Below are positions 46,573 to 58,703 of a stretch of 64,000 bases of DNA, in pieces. Each line of letters starts with the position of its first letter. Position 1 is the stretch's first letter. Source of the stretch: Epichloe hybrida (Eukaryota; Ascomycota; Sordariomycetes; Hypocreales; Clavicipitaceae). The position numbers and the translations under genes were made by a program. Location of the stretch: contig JAFEKR010000030.1 in the NCBI GenBank assembly GCA_019022495.1, forward strand, positions 372,001 to 436,000, given 5' to 3'. The notes below the pieces were generated by a model. The model did not search any database and was not told the DNA's origin. It saw only the letters and a program-made list of their open reading frames with translations.

Positions 46573-48402
46573 CTATACCTTCATTCTCTCCATTCGCTTC
46601 GGGCTCATCAGTTTCCGGTCCACCCATGAGTCCTCACGCAACGGACGACCATGCCAATGCAAGAGATATTGACGTTTGCCAGCCTTGCTTCGCGAATTCA
46701 GAACATCAACCCCCTCATCGAAACCCTGATACCTTGCCTCGAATTCGTCAAGCATCTGCTTGTCCAAAATATTCCTCTTTGGCTCCCACCCTGTGGTACC
46801 GTCACACCATCTTAGGAAGAAAGTGTTCTTTCCCCACCGAGCCAGTAAGCATTCCACCTGGTAGACGTCGGCATAGCCAATTGCGCTGTCTCGCTGAATT
46901 GGCTCTTCCAAGCTACCTTCCACGGACACCCCAATTCTCTCCGCTGGAGTTGCGAGTCCGCGACCGACGACTTTCGAGCTAGTGTGTGCCATACACGAGG
47001 TGGCCCATGCAAACTGTAGCTGAAACGTTGCCGTACCGTTGTCTCGGACGCACTTCAGCACCGCATCGGAAAGGGGCCATTCCTCGTAGCTTGCTAGGCT
47101 GACTGTCTCATCATTTGAAGTTGCGACGATGTCACTGTTGCTCTTGTGCCTCCGGGCACGGTGTAGTTGAGGTCTCGAGAGCTGCCGAACATTGACGACC
47201 TGGTCGCGCCGCCTACGATTTGGGGCTGCAGCCTTATTACGCTTGCGTGCCGGCACATCCTCATCATCACTGTAATCCATCGGGTCTTCCACGTAATCTC
47301 TCTTCGTTGCGACACGACGACGACTGTGCCTGCTGCCGACAGCCTGGGACATCCGCAATCGCCTCCTCCGAGTCTCGTTGGAGTTTTGAGAACGGGATGC
47401 CCTAGGATCACTGACGTGTTGAGATTCCTCGACGTGTGCTTGATCAGTTTGGGGTGAGGTGGAAGCAACAGAAACACGCCCACGATTGTCTGCTGATGGG
47501 GAATGCCGTTCGCCGTCATCACTTGGGCTTCTTTGACCGCGGCTGGAATTCTCGGGTTCTATATTGTAGTCCTTTGAGCTGGAGCTGATTCGTCGACCCC
47601 TGTATGGCCCAAGCCATCATGTGTGGCGGCAGCGCTTGGTTGGCCCTCGACGTCAGAACCACGAATAAGTCCGCGTCGGTTTGGGGGAGTCGTGCTTAGG
47701 TAGACTATGGACTGAGGAGAAACAGAGTCGGCGGCAGATACAGAACGGAATTGACAAGATATATTCGCATCTTGATTGTGCAAATCATTGTGATCTTCGG
47801 ACATGGGGGGCTCTGTCCGGAGCGAGGCGACCGCCACGGGCAAGGTATCGACTGGGTTGCTGAGGGATCAAGCTGGCGACGATGTCCTTGTAGCAGCTGG
47901 CCGTCCTACTTGATCGATGGCAGATGCACCACACAGGCGGGCGTTTCCAGATTTGACAGTCTCGGACTCTTGAGGATCGGTAGTTACTGGAGGAACTGTC
48001 AGCCTGTCCGCTCGCCAGAACGCTACTTTGGGATTGCTAACCTCCAAGCTGTTCGCTGGCAATGGATGCCGCAATAGTGGCGATCGACGGAAGCAAGCCA
48101 TCTGGATGTGACTCATCGGCGTTGAAATCGTGTTGGTCGTCATCGTCGTCATCATCGTTCACGTCAGATTCTTCATCGGAAGAAATTAATATTACGTTAT
48201 TCGTAGTCCTTGGCTGACCAGCTGATGGACGTCTTCGCCCCTCATCCGCCCCCGTGGAAGCGTGACGTAAGGACGCTGGTGTCACAGCTGGAGGCAACTG
48301 GTGCCCCGATGGGCGCGAGAACTTCATGACGGAAGGATCCGCTGAGTGCGCCTCTGGCGGAGTCCAGAAAATCGGATCATCGAGAGTAATGAGAGTGGTC
48401 AT
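46573..48402 (-). pseudogene. Chromodomain-type protein gene, reading frame broken or unresolved
   Basis: Starts at ATG 48402 (MTTLITLDDPIFWTPP); intron 48041-47987 (GTTAGC...TCCAG) is phase-correct. The C-terminal exon (stop 46573-46575) contains a chromodomain-like fold, VECLLARWGKNTFFLRW then TGWEPKRNILDKQMLDEF, and a second similar unit YLLHWHGRPLREDSW. Between them the natural frame meets an in-frame TGA (47870-47868), then shifts frame between about 47640 and 47560. A GTGCAT...CCCAG intron could skip the TGA but its donor is weak; I found no good intron for the shift. An acidic serine-rich N-terminus and a nuclear-type basic stretch (RKRNKAAAPNRRRRD) suggest a chromatin protein. It sits 1.5 kb from a RIP-damaged retrotransposon, so decay is plausible, but an intact multi-intron gene is not excluded. 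Confidence 0.55.
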
Positions 48403-49882
48403 GGTGGAGGGGGTATTGCCGCGTGCAAAATGCTGTCTCGCAGGTGATACGAGAGCGTCGTTGATGAACTTTCTCTGAACAGGCGTGGGGGGCGAAGGGC
48501 CTTAAATGCTCAAGAAGACTGCTCAGCTGGCTCTGGATGGCTGCCTCATTCCTTGTCCCCGATCGCCAAAAGACGCGATTCTCAGGAGCTGGGTCTAGAC
48601 TCCCCTCAAGTCAGCCTTTGTCTCCGCTCTCATCCGGCTTGCCGCCAGTCACCCTAACGCCGAGCCGCACATGACGCAACACGGTCCGAACGTACTCCTC
48701 GTCTGAGCGATATGACCGCAGAACGAGCCCATCATCTCCGGCGTCTCCCGAATCCGCCCAGCGCTCCACACGTAGGCTCTCTATGCCGTGTCGTAGGACC
48801 TCAGTTCCCCCAATCACCTTCGACCTACTCGTTGTCGCCCATCGGTCAAATAGTCCAGAATCCACTCGAGCGCGTCGTCGGAGTCGTTCCCCTAATGCAA
48901 ATTTGTCTCAGCTTCTGGGTCGAGACCGAGCCAAGCATTCGCTTGATCGACACGAACCTTCGTAAAAGACCTCCAGGGGTTGGTCGCGCCATTGCTGACG
49001 ACGCAGCCCGTCGGAAAGCGCCAGGCCGAGGCAACGCCGAGCCGCGATCGTCGCATGAAAAGTTCCCGCCCCGTGCTGCTGATGACATGTCACCTCAATG
49101 TGCCCGCTCGTGAGATTGCATCGGCTCGTCAAGGGGTCAGCCGCTGCCGTAGTTGGAGCGTTGCGGAGGCCTCCTAGGTCAACCGTCGGAGAAGTCCGAC
49201 GCATGCGACATTTTTGCCATTGGCTGACAAGCCATCACGCTGTTTTGATCCTCCACGCCGAGGACGGTTGCGCTCGTTCAAACAACAGGTGAGTGGCGAG
49301 ACCCAGAGAGGGGAACGATAAAAGATGGAATTCGAGCTTGCAAAACAGTCTGAACTGAACTAGTTAGTAGCTGTTCGACACTGTTTCGTCATAAGAGAGA
49401 GAGCCAGGCTTCAACGTGAATGAACATCCAAGCAGAGCAATGGACGAACACGTACAGAGATGCGTTGGAAGGAGCGCTCGCGTGAGGGGCGTTGCAGCGC
49501 GAGAAACAGGCCGTCTTGGAGCGAAATGACGAGTTCGTAAAGGTAAGATTGGCCGCAGGGAGAAATGCACGATGACAGAGTGCCTAGCAGGGGACTGGCG
49601 TCAACGATGAGGGAGGCGACGAGAGAGAAAAGGGAGGAGAGAAGTCCAGAGTACAAGTCGGCGGGGGATGATGGAGGTCGTGTCACAGGTCACGTGCACA
49701 ATTGTGCAGCATAAATAGCGCCCCACGGGGGCTAGATTAGGAGAATATCATCATCCTTTCCCACATACCCTCACAGGTCGGTCTATTTATACGGCGCTGG
49801 GCAAGGTGGGGTCCGGGCGAGGGCGCCATACCCGATCGGGGGTGCCACCAATGACCATGCCCGGTGGGTGCAACAGCGTATT
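48403..49882. other. Flank of the retrotransposon, no supported gene
   Basis: About 1.5 kb of GC-normal DNA. Minus-strand frames at 48611-48865 and 48908-49204 look faintly protein-like but have no family signal and no convincing joined model. No RIP signature here, in contrast to the element beside it. Confidence 0.4.
49878..49882. repeat. Target-site duplication, left copy (GTATT)
   Basis: GTATT directly before the 5' LTR; the same 5-mer directly follows the 3' LTR at 55325-55329. Confidence 0.9.
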
Positions 49883-50115
49883 TGTTGGAATCCCGCCGCA
49901 AGCACTCAACCGCATGCAGGCAACTTGGACACTAGGACCCACCTGACTAGTTACTTTTCTAGACCTTCAGTAGATGCATAGTATAGTTTATATAGGCAGA
50001 TTATATACCCTATAGTACAAGTACTTAGTTATTTAAACCATAGTCCACGCCCTCTTATAAAGTTAGGTAACTTAATCTATACCTTTATTTCTAATCCTAG
50101 CTACTTAGTCTAATA
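49883..50115 (+). repeat. 5' LTR (233 bp)
   Basis: Starts TGTTGGAATC; aligns without gaps to the 3' LTR at a constant offset of 5209. Its outer half is nearly unmutated, its inner half strongly C-to-T/G-to-A converted (ends CTAATA where the 3' LTR has CCAACA). Confidence 0.95.
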
Positions 50116-53100
50116 TAGTAGTAATTACTTAGTGTTTATAATATAAAGACCCTTCTTTCTAATTAATACCTTTATTAAGTTAATTCTAATTAATTAATTA
50201 TCATACTTAGTATATCCTAGTAAGAGAATAGGGTTTAATTATAATTATTAATATTATAATTAAGCAACCCCTAGCAGTAAGGAAAATTTACATAGGTTAA
50301 AGTTTAACAAATTATAATAATAATAACATAGGATATTATTAAGATATCTAAGGAAACTAATATTACTTAAGGCTATAAGCTAGTAGTTAAGCTATAGGAA
50401 CCCTATTATTAGGACTTATAGTTTAAAATAATAAAGGCAAGAGCTATTAAAGATAGGATTTAGGTCTTTATTAATCCTAATTTAATAATAACTCTTAATT
50501 ACCTACCTAAGCTACTAATCCTAATAGGAAAAGGGACTCTAGTAGTAAGAAGAGTAGTAATTATAGCTTTAACTACTTTACTAGAAAACTAGACTAAAGG
50601 GCCTTAAACACGCTTAAGAATATTAATATCTAGAGTTATAAGCAATTAGTAATAACCTTAAGAAAGCTCTTCTCCTACGAGTATTACTCCTATTATTAAC
50701 TTAACTAAAGAGAGATACTTTAAATACCCTTAATAACTAGATAATACTAAAGATAGCGCTTAGTGTATAGTTCTTAATAGATAATATTAAGTGTTTAATA
50801 GTTAGTATTAGAGTCTATTAAAGACTATAAGAGAATACTATAATTAGTTTATTATAATACTTAGAAATAAGTATAAGCAAATAATCCTATAGTATATCTT
50901 ACTTTATAAGAAGCTTAGAGAGCTTATAAGGAATATAATGCCCTTAAATAAAATAATTAGGCATTACGCTAAGGTTAACTTTAATAAAGTTATTAAGTAT
51001 AGCCTAGCAAAGGTTAATATTAATAAATAGCTTGCTAACACGTTAATTAGCTATAAGTAATGTTTTTAAGTAAATTACTTAATTACAAAAGGTAACTCTT
51101 TAATTAAGATAATTAATAATGCTATTAGCACCTAATTCCCTTCAATTTCGGCTTAAATTAATTTACTAATCTTTACTACTAAGATTAAGGGTAAAACCCT
51201 TGATTTCTACTCTATAATTACAAGGATTAGGTATCTAATTAAAGCCTAGGGAAGGTCTTAAAGCAAATCCAGAGAATCTTTTAAAGTAAAGCTAACTCTT
51301 AATAGTTAGACTAAGGAAGATCTTAATAAGGGAGATAAGAAGCTACTTTATATTTATTATAATAAGTATAAGGCTAAGAAGTTAAAAGACTCTTAGAAGA
51401 ACTATTAAACACTTTACCTACCTAAGAATTAAACTATTAAGGAAGATTAATTAAAAAAGGCAAAGGAAGTAATAAATTAATAATCTAATAATATTAAAAA
51501 GTCCTATAACACGTGGCTTAAGGAGCATAACGTAAAGGAAGCTAAGGAAGCAAAGGAAAGTAAGCCAGAGGGCAATACTGCCTTTGTTACTATAGAGCTA
51601 TCTTTAGAGGCCTTTTATGCCTAAGGGCACTTGTAAGTAATACTTAACAGCGGTACTTTAGTATATATCTTTAATAATAAACACTAGTTTATTAACCTAG
51701 ATTATAGTAATTAACTAAGTATCTAAGCTAGGTATAGAGTTACTAAGGCTTATAGCGTTAGTATAGCCTGGATTAAATTAATAAATAGCTAGACCCTTAT
51801 GTTATTAAACGCGTAGTATTAACTAACCTTCTTTGCGAACCTTGTATTACTTTAGTTACTTATAATAAAGGGTATAAGGTAGGATAATCTTATAGGGATT
51901 ATTATAGACCTAGTAAGAGGTAATTATAAGATCTTTTTAACTATAACCCTTAGTACTTAACCGTATATTAAAGGGGATAGTCCTAATAAGGCTTTTGCTA
52001 TTAGAAAAGACTCTTATAACCTAAAACCCCTAATAGCTATAAAAGCAAACCTTTAGCATGTAAGAATGGCTTATCTAGGTAAAGATATAATAGATTAAGT
52101 GTTTTAAAAGGTTAATGTACTAATAAAAGAGCGTAGCAAGGGTAAATACAAGGTTTGCCACATAGCTAAGGCGTAGAGGCAGATATTATAAGTTCTATAG
52201 ACAGATTCCTTACCCTTAGGACCTCTTTAGGTTATAACTTACAACCTCTTTGCTTAATCGCAAGGCTATAATAAGGATTATTATATTACTCTCTTGAATT
52301 ATAGAGCAATAGGCCTCTGCCATATCTTTATAATTCTAATAAAGACTGAAATTATATCTTACTTTAATTAATTAGAAGTATAATACATAAGGACCTTTAG
52401 AATTCATATTATAGTTATTATTACTAATAGGGAAACTACCTTCTAGACTAAGAAGTAAGAGGTAGAGGTTACTAGTAAAGGCATTATTATTAGAAAGTCT
52501 AGTCTAGCTTATTTATATTAAAATAGGTATGCTAAGCGGTCTAGGGGGGTGATAATAAGAGTTATGATAACTTTAATAACCTAAGCAGGCTTTCCAGAGA
52601 ATCTTTAGCCTATAGCTGTGGAAGTAGCTATTCATATCCTTAATTACATGCCTAGAAAGTCTCTAGATTAGCTTTCACTATATTAAGCTTTAAACAAATA
52701 GCTATAAGAGAATAAGCTTTAATAGAATTATCTACTAGAAAAGCCAGAAGCTTTATTAAATTATCTTTAAGCTTTTAGTTATAAAGCTTTCGTAATAACA
52801 TAGGATAGGCTTAGGAAGACAGGTCTAAAGCTATTACAAAGAGCTCACATTAGTTATCTAGCTAGTTATATCTCTTTCACCTAATATCTAATTTAGGTAC
52901 TAATAATGCAAAGGAATTATTAGTTCTTATTAAGCTATGTTACCTTTAATAAGTTAATCTTCTACGCTTAAGAAAAGGACCTTTTAATTAAGGAAAAAGA
53001 GCCTAAAAAATGCCTCCTTTAAGAGCTTATAGAAGACTTTAAGGTTAATAATGCAAATATAGGACATCCTTAAGATATAGGGCACCTATAGGCATAAGAC

Positions 53101-55091
53101 TCCCTTCCTCTAATCTATTAGTAAGAAGATTAACATGATTATGATTAACTAAACAATAAAGAAAAGGGAAAAGGAACTTAGGAATTAACTCTCCTAACTC
53201 CTCTGAATTTACCTAGCTATTAACTGGATTTTTTAGATTACAAACTAATAAATATTAATAGTCTATTAAATCCTTCCGAAATAGATTACGAAGACGAAGA
53301 TCTAGATATTCCTAATATTAACAAAAATAACCTCCTTAAAGCTTTCGCTACTACCTTTGCCCTAGGAGCTAAGAGCAAAGAAAAGCCTTATATATTAAGA
53401 CTTCCTTTACCTCCTACTTATTATAATTATTTAGCTAGGCACCCTAAAGAAAAGGTATTTATTAAAGCAAGAGACAAAGAGTATAATAAAGTTATTAATA
53501 ATAAGGTTACTATTAAAGTTAGTAAATTAGAAGTCCCTTTACATATTAAGATCTTAGGACTTACTTAGGTATTTGCTTACAAATTAGATTAATTAGGCTA
53601 CCTTATAAGGCATAAGGCTTAATTATGTGTGCTTAGGAATTAGTAAGTAAAAGGGAACCTTTCTATAAGAGCTACAATATTAGTAGGTATTATATTTAGG
53701 CTCCTTATAGTAATTCTATGCTACTTTAACCTTAAAGCTTATTAGTATAATTTTATTATAGCTTTCCTAAACTTAAAGCTAGATAAAGAGGTATATTATA
53801 AGATACTACTAGGTTATAGGGATAAATAAGCTTACTTAAAGCTCTTAAGTGCTATCTATAGGCTATATAGAGCTCCCTTTCTTTAGATAAAGGAATTAAT
53901 TAAATAGTTAGTAAGTAAAGGATTTATATAGATCTTTAAAGACATTTATATATTTATTAAGGATAGATTAATTATCTTCTTCTATATTAATAACCTTATA
54001 GCCTTATTTATAAAGGGAAAGTCAGCTCTTTATAATAAATTTAGAGAGAGACTCTTTAAGAGGTATAACATTAAGAACCTTAGCAAATTACAATAGTTCT
54101 TAGGGGTTAAAATTATTAGAGATCGCGAAAATTAATAATTATAGCTTAATTAGAAGTCCTATTAGAATAAAGCCGCGATTAAATTTAACATTAAAGTCCT
54201 AGAACAGAAGCTAATAGCACTAATAACTACTATTTTACTTAATCCCTTTAAAGGTAATGTTAACCTAAAGGATTTAAAGAGATATTAATCCCTAGTTAGT
54301 ACTTTATTATATCCTACAATTATTACACAGCTAGATATTACCTTTATAGTATTATAACTATTATAGCACCTTTAATGCCTAGGACCTTAGTATATAGAAG
54401 CTATAGAAAAGGCTCTAGAGTATAGTTATATATAGGGAGATCTCTTAATTAAATTTAATAGTAATAACCCTGAACTTAAAGTATATAGTAATACTTCCTT
54501 TACTAATAATCTAGTTATAAGAAGAAGCTTATAAAGCTATATTATAAAGCTCTTTAGAGGTTCTATGCTCTTTAAAGCAGGAAGATAAGAGACTATAATA
54601 ACCTCTTCTATAGAAGCAAAGCTCCTAGCACTATTATATTATAGTAAAGAGCTAATTGCCTTTAAATAATTATATTAGGAAGTTAGATTATATCTTAGAA
54701 ATAATACCCTTAAGATTAAATGCGATAATATATAAATAATTTGCCTTCTTAAGGAAGAATTTATTAAGCTTATAATATAACTACACTACGTTAATATCTA
54801 TTATTACTAGCTTTACTAAGAGGTTATAAAGGGAACCTTTAATATTACCTAGAAGGTAATAAAAGAGATAATTACTAATAGCCTTATAAAGCTACTAATA
54901 GGAAAAGCATTTATAGATTTTAGATAGGCACTAAGGCTTGTATAGTTACTAGATTAAATGCTTAGTACTAACCTAAAAGAGTAGGAATTACTAGAAGACC
55001 CTGCTATAATTAATAATAATTAGATTATTACAGAGATTGATTTAATTGAATTATTATAGGATGCCTTAATTATAGGCCTCCTAGGGGGATG

Positions 55092-55324
55092 TGTTAGAAT
55101 CCTGCCGCAAGCACTTAACCACATGTAAGTAACTTAGACACTAGGACCTACCTAACTAGTTACTTTTCTAGACCTTTAGTAGATATATAGTATAGTTTAT
55201 ATAGGTAGATTACACACCCTATGGTATAGGTACTTAGTTATTTAAACCGTAGTCCGCGCCCTCTTACAGGGTCGGGCAACTCAATCCATACCTTCATTTC
55301 TGATCCTAGCTGCTCGGTCCAACA
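55092..55324 (+). repeat. 3' LTR (233 bp)
   Basis: Starts TGTTAGAATC, ends GGTCCAACA. Mirror image of the 5' LTR in damage: its inner (left) half is mutated, its outer (right) half is clean. Confidence 0.95.
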
Positions 55325-55329
55325 GTATT
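55325..55329. repeat. Target-site duplication, right copy (GTATT)
   Basis: GTATT directly after the 3' LTR, matching 49878-49882. Confidence 0.9.
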
Positions 55330-57216
55330 CCAGACTACAATATGCATCATCATTCGCCGACGTCTCGCGAGCCATGCCCCTTGTACAATATTATTCCCCT
55401 CAACCATGCAGAAACCATTCCTTGGCACTCAAATCTTGTTCCGCTATGAACCGCTCGTCCTTTGTCAGAAACGATCGCTTGATCTTCTCTGGAAGATTCG
55501 CCCAGAACCACGGCTGGCCTGACAATCTTCTGGGTAATTGCCGTTTGTCATGCACACCCGAGACACTCTCATCTATGCTTCCCGCCTATTGCAAGTGTCA
55601 GTGGCGGTCAGGAAAAGTATACAAGAAGAATGGAGAAGAAGAAAGCTAACCTCGGATACACGGCGCGGATGCGATCCCCCGCACAGTCTTGGGCTTGTTG
55701 GCGTGTTCAGGGCCGTAGTCCGGGTGAAGCTGTCCCGATGCAAACAAGTCGGATCACTGGCGGCACAGAAGGATGATGCCGCACTTTCGCAGCCGCGACT
55801 GCCCTCCCCTTTCATCGAGCACCACTGCAGGCGGCTCTCTAAGCAGCAGCAGTCGACTTTCTGCATGGTTTCCATTGATGTTTCTTCTTTCTGTGTGCGA
55901 GGCGGGGCGAGGTCCGAGAATCTGCATCGACTTCCTCACAGTCAAGTAAAGATGTGACGAGGCTTTGTGTTGGTGTCTCGTATCGATGGGTGCGATGCCC
56001 GATGCTATCCGAGAAGAATGAATAGGGGGCCCTGATTTTCAAAGTCGAGACTTTGCTCTCAAGCATGGAGATGGAGATATCCGTACGCGTATTTGTATGT
56101 CGTCCCGACTTACTACATGTGAGCTGCTTCACAACGCAACTACGAACGATGACGACCTCGTCACGTGGCTGAAACTTCGAAATCCGGGCAATCCGCAATC
56201 CGATGCTGCGCGCAACGTGTGCCGTCATCTACTGACTCGAGCGTGTGAATACGGAAGACGTGGTTTAGCAACGCGATTGGGTTGCTGTACGAACCAAGGC
56301 CATCTTCCCATGGTCCCGGAAACCATATCAAGCCAGACTCGTCCAGAACTCGTCCAGACTCCATTCATAGTCACCCATTGCCCCATCGAGCGGCACAGCC
56401 CGTTTCGTTTCCTTACAGATAGTCCTATGAGGAGAAACGACAACGAACCGTCACTATTGGTGAGTTTGCGGATAGCCGATGGACTATGCGAGCGAGCACG
56501 GCCCCGGTTTGAAGCACACATGGACACACGGATTGTGGAGGCGAGGCTAGACACGGAATATATTTCCATGAGCAGAAGGGCTGCACGCTTCCTGGCCAAT
56601 CAAGACGGGTTGCTGTTGTCCTGCAACGCCACATCCCCGAGCCAGAGGGAAGGTGCGCCCCTCCCCCACCTCTAGGAGCGAGCCTGATTGGACGGGATGC
56701 GTGGCAGGGTCAGCCATCTCTTTCCCCGCCGCAAACACTTCACGACGCGAGGCTTTCATATGTACCTTGGGTCTGAACAACTTGGCTTCTGCCAGCAACC
56801 GGTTCCTTGTTTCAAGGACAAAAAACCAGGTTTTGATACTTGAATCAAGCCACAGGGGCCCCAGCCACAGGGAAGCCACAGGGGAGCCACAGGGGGGGCG
56901 CCAACAACCATCCAGCAACCCCCCCCCGCATGACCTTTTTTTCACGTTTCGAGGAAAATGATCGAGCTGACAAGCATCTATGCAACTACTTCCGGTAGCA
57001 GTATGGCCAAGTCGGGGCTGGTGCTAGCAACGACCCCCCTTGCCTGTTCAAAGCGTTGACCGAGATGACGGAGATGACGACAGCTGCGAAGCGATCGAAA
57101 CGACGCCAGGGCTGGCTTCTCTCGCGCCGGACGCTTCTATTCATTAGAACTGGTGGGAGTAATCAACACAGACATTTGCATGGCGAGTCTTGAAAGGGCC
57201 GAACTCGCGCCTCTGT
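55330..57216. other. Right flank of the retrotransposon, mostly gene-free
   Basis: About 1.9 kb of GC-normal DNA with one weak candidate gene (55400-55875). A CACAGGG-type repeat lies near 56853-56896 (GCCACAGG... several times). Otherwise nothing recognised. Confidence 0.4.
55400..55875 (-). CDS. Weak candidate: small protein of unknown function
   Basis: Low-confidence model: exon 55875-55651 from ATG, intron 55650-55586 (GTTAGC...CAATAG), exon 55585-55400; 136 aa. The second exon has a protein-like composition (QPWFWANLPEKIKRSFLTKD, then RFIAEQDLSAKEWFLHG). In another frame the first exon also reads naturally (HPDYGPEHANKPKTVRGI) and joins the same second exon through a different acceptor, but then an in-frame TGA stands upstream. 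It may be a relic rather than a gene. Confidence 0.3.
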
Positions 57217-58703
57217 TCATGCACCGCCATCTCCACCACCCACCTTCACCGTCGCGGGATTCAACTTCATATCCTTTAGCTGCCCCAACAGGACATCTAC
57301 TTCTGATTTCGCCTGCTCCTCCTTCTGTTTTCGCATTTTAAAGAGTAGAGACTCGATTTCCACGGCCAGCTTCAAAAAGCCATTGCGGACAGCGCATATG
57401 TCAACAAACTTGTGATGACCACCCCCATTGCTTTCCTCAGTGACACACTTCTTGACGGTAGAGAACACCTTTTCAACAACCTTTCTCAGCTCAGCCTTGC
57501 TTGAGGATCGGCACCGAGGCAGCGGCGGGTTCACGAGATCCAAAGTATCCGCAGCTGCCTTTTGCATTGCCGCGTCATTCTCCCGGGCAGACTCCCCTGG
57601 CCATCCCTTGCGCTTAAGGCGAATCATTTCTCTAAGAGTGAGACTGGCATTATTGCATTTCTCCGACAAGGCAGAGCCGAGCAATTCGTCATACCATGCA
57701 TTTGATCCACCGGTTGTCGTCTCGGATGTCGGCAACAATTGCACAAGTTGCTCCCCTACGAGAGAAAGACTCTTCGAGTACCGCTTTTGACAGGCCTTTG
57801 GTGTTTTGTCGGTAGACGCTTCTGCAGGTCTCGCCTTTAGCATTTATTCTTCACACTTTTTTTTTGTTGTCAAAGATGACTCTCGCCGCACTCACTGGAT
57901 AATTCGTTGGATGTATCCATGGCATTCTTTCTCAATTGATCCATCCAACCTTCGTTTTCCCAGTCACCTCTGACTGTACCGCAAGCTTCGGCCCCCACGA
58001 GTATGAGTAGCTGGCGCAGAACGCTGACATGGGCGTTATAACACATGGCATGACTTGGGTGAAAGCCATTTACTCTGGGGATGGCGATCAATCCCTCGTT
58101 CCCGTGGCCGATATGCGCAAAACCCGACAATTCAGGGTTCCCAAACGTCTTGCCCACGCCAATGCACTCGAGCTCCTTTTCGTCTCCCTTCTGGTAACTG
58201 GTCTGGTCGGTCCAGATCCTGCCAGCACAAACCAGAACACTAGGTTGCTTATCGTAAATGGCCTGCACCGAAGGCTGGGCCGAACTTCTCAAACTTGCAT
58301 GGCTCATGTCGTCGATCTTATCTGGAGTAAAGGGGAGCAGATCGACGACAGCAATGTGGTCTTTGATGTTCAAGCTTCCACACGATGCGACGGAAAAGAC
58401 GTCTGCCACGGCTCTCAGAGTCTGGCAGTCCTCGATAACCCCGTCGATGCCTTTTTCGAACGGGTGCTTGTGGCGGGGCTGTTGAAGGGTGATTGCGATT
58501 CCTCCCGTCACCGCGGGCTCGGCCAGTTGCGTGGTGACATCGATTTCGTCTCGCGGTCGCTTCAATTCTCCGCCACGATATTCGATACGAGAGACGTGGC
58601 CGGAAGGCCGACCCGAGTTCTCGGGGACGGGGACAGGCCGGAGGAGTCGCTGGATGCGGTGATCAACCGCCACATACAAACATTCCTGTGTATTCACTGC
58701 CAT
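57217..58703 (-). CDS. Unrecognised two-exon protein with C-terminal coiled coil
   Basis: Not recognised. Exons 58703-57896 and 57821-57217; 470 aa. Without splicing the region looks like two genes 26 bp apart; a strong GTGAGT donor (57895) and CTGCAG acceptor (57822) with matching phase join them (intron 74 nt). N-terminal half has LNIKDHIAVVDLLPFTPDK, SVLVCAGRIW and IPRVNGFHPSHAMCYNAHVS followed by RQLLILVGAEACG, a block that looks like a conserved enzyme fold with a HPS loop, faintly reminiscent of uracil-DNA-glycosylase-like folds, but not enough to name. The C-terminal half ends in a helix rich in heptads (VEIESLLFKMRKQKEEQAK). No signal peptide. Confidence 0.65.

Larger units (their letters stand above)
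49883..55324 (+). mobile_element. Complete Ty1/copia LTR retrotransposon, heavily RIP-mutated
   Basis: 5442 bp bounded by two 233-bp LTRs with TG...CA ends and a GTATT target duplication. The interior is about three-quarters A+T and full of TAA/TAG stops, with no intact frame. Reading through stops, the order of domain remnants is: zinc-knuckle-like gag motif about 51345-51385, aspartic protease-like motif about 51630-51680, integrase remnants about 52200-52700, reverse transcriptase about 53570-54200 (the catalytic-loop remnant is near 53980), RNase H about 54480-54950. Integrase before reverse transcriptase defines copia rather than gypsy. A purine-rich GGGGGATG lies directly before the 3' LTR. 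All LTR differences are transitions, as RIP produces. The element is dead. Confidence 0.95.

Noticed and set aside
49681..49875. Possible solo LTR (starts TGTCACAGGTCACGTG, ends GGTGCAACA, with TATA-like words)
   Set aside because: Flanking 5-mers (GGTCG and GCGTA) do not match, and no second copy is in the window; kept only as a possibility.
57217..58703. Operon-like pair of two same-strand genes 26 bp apart
   Set aside because: A strong phase-matched intron joins them to one gene.
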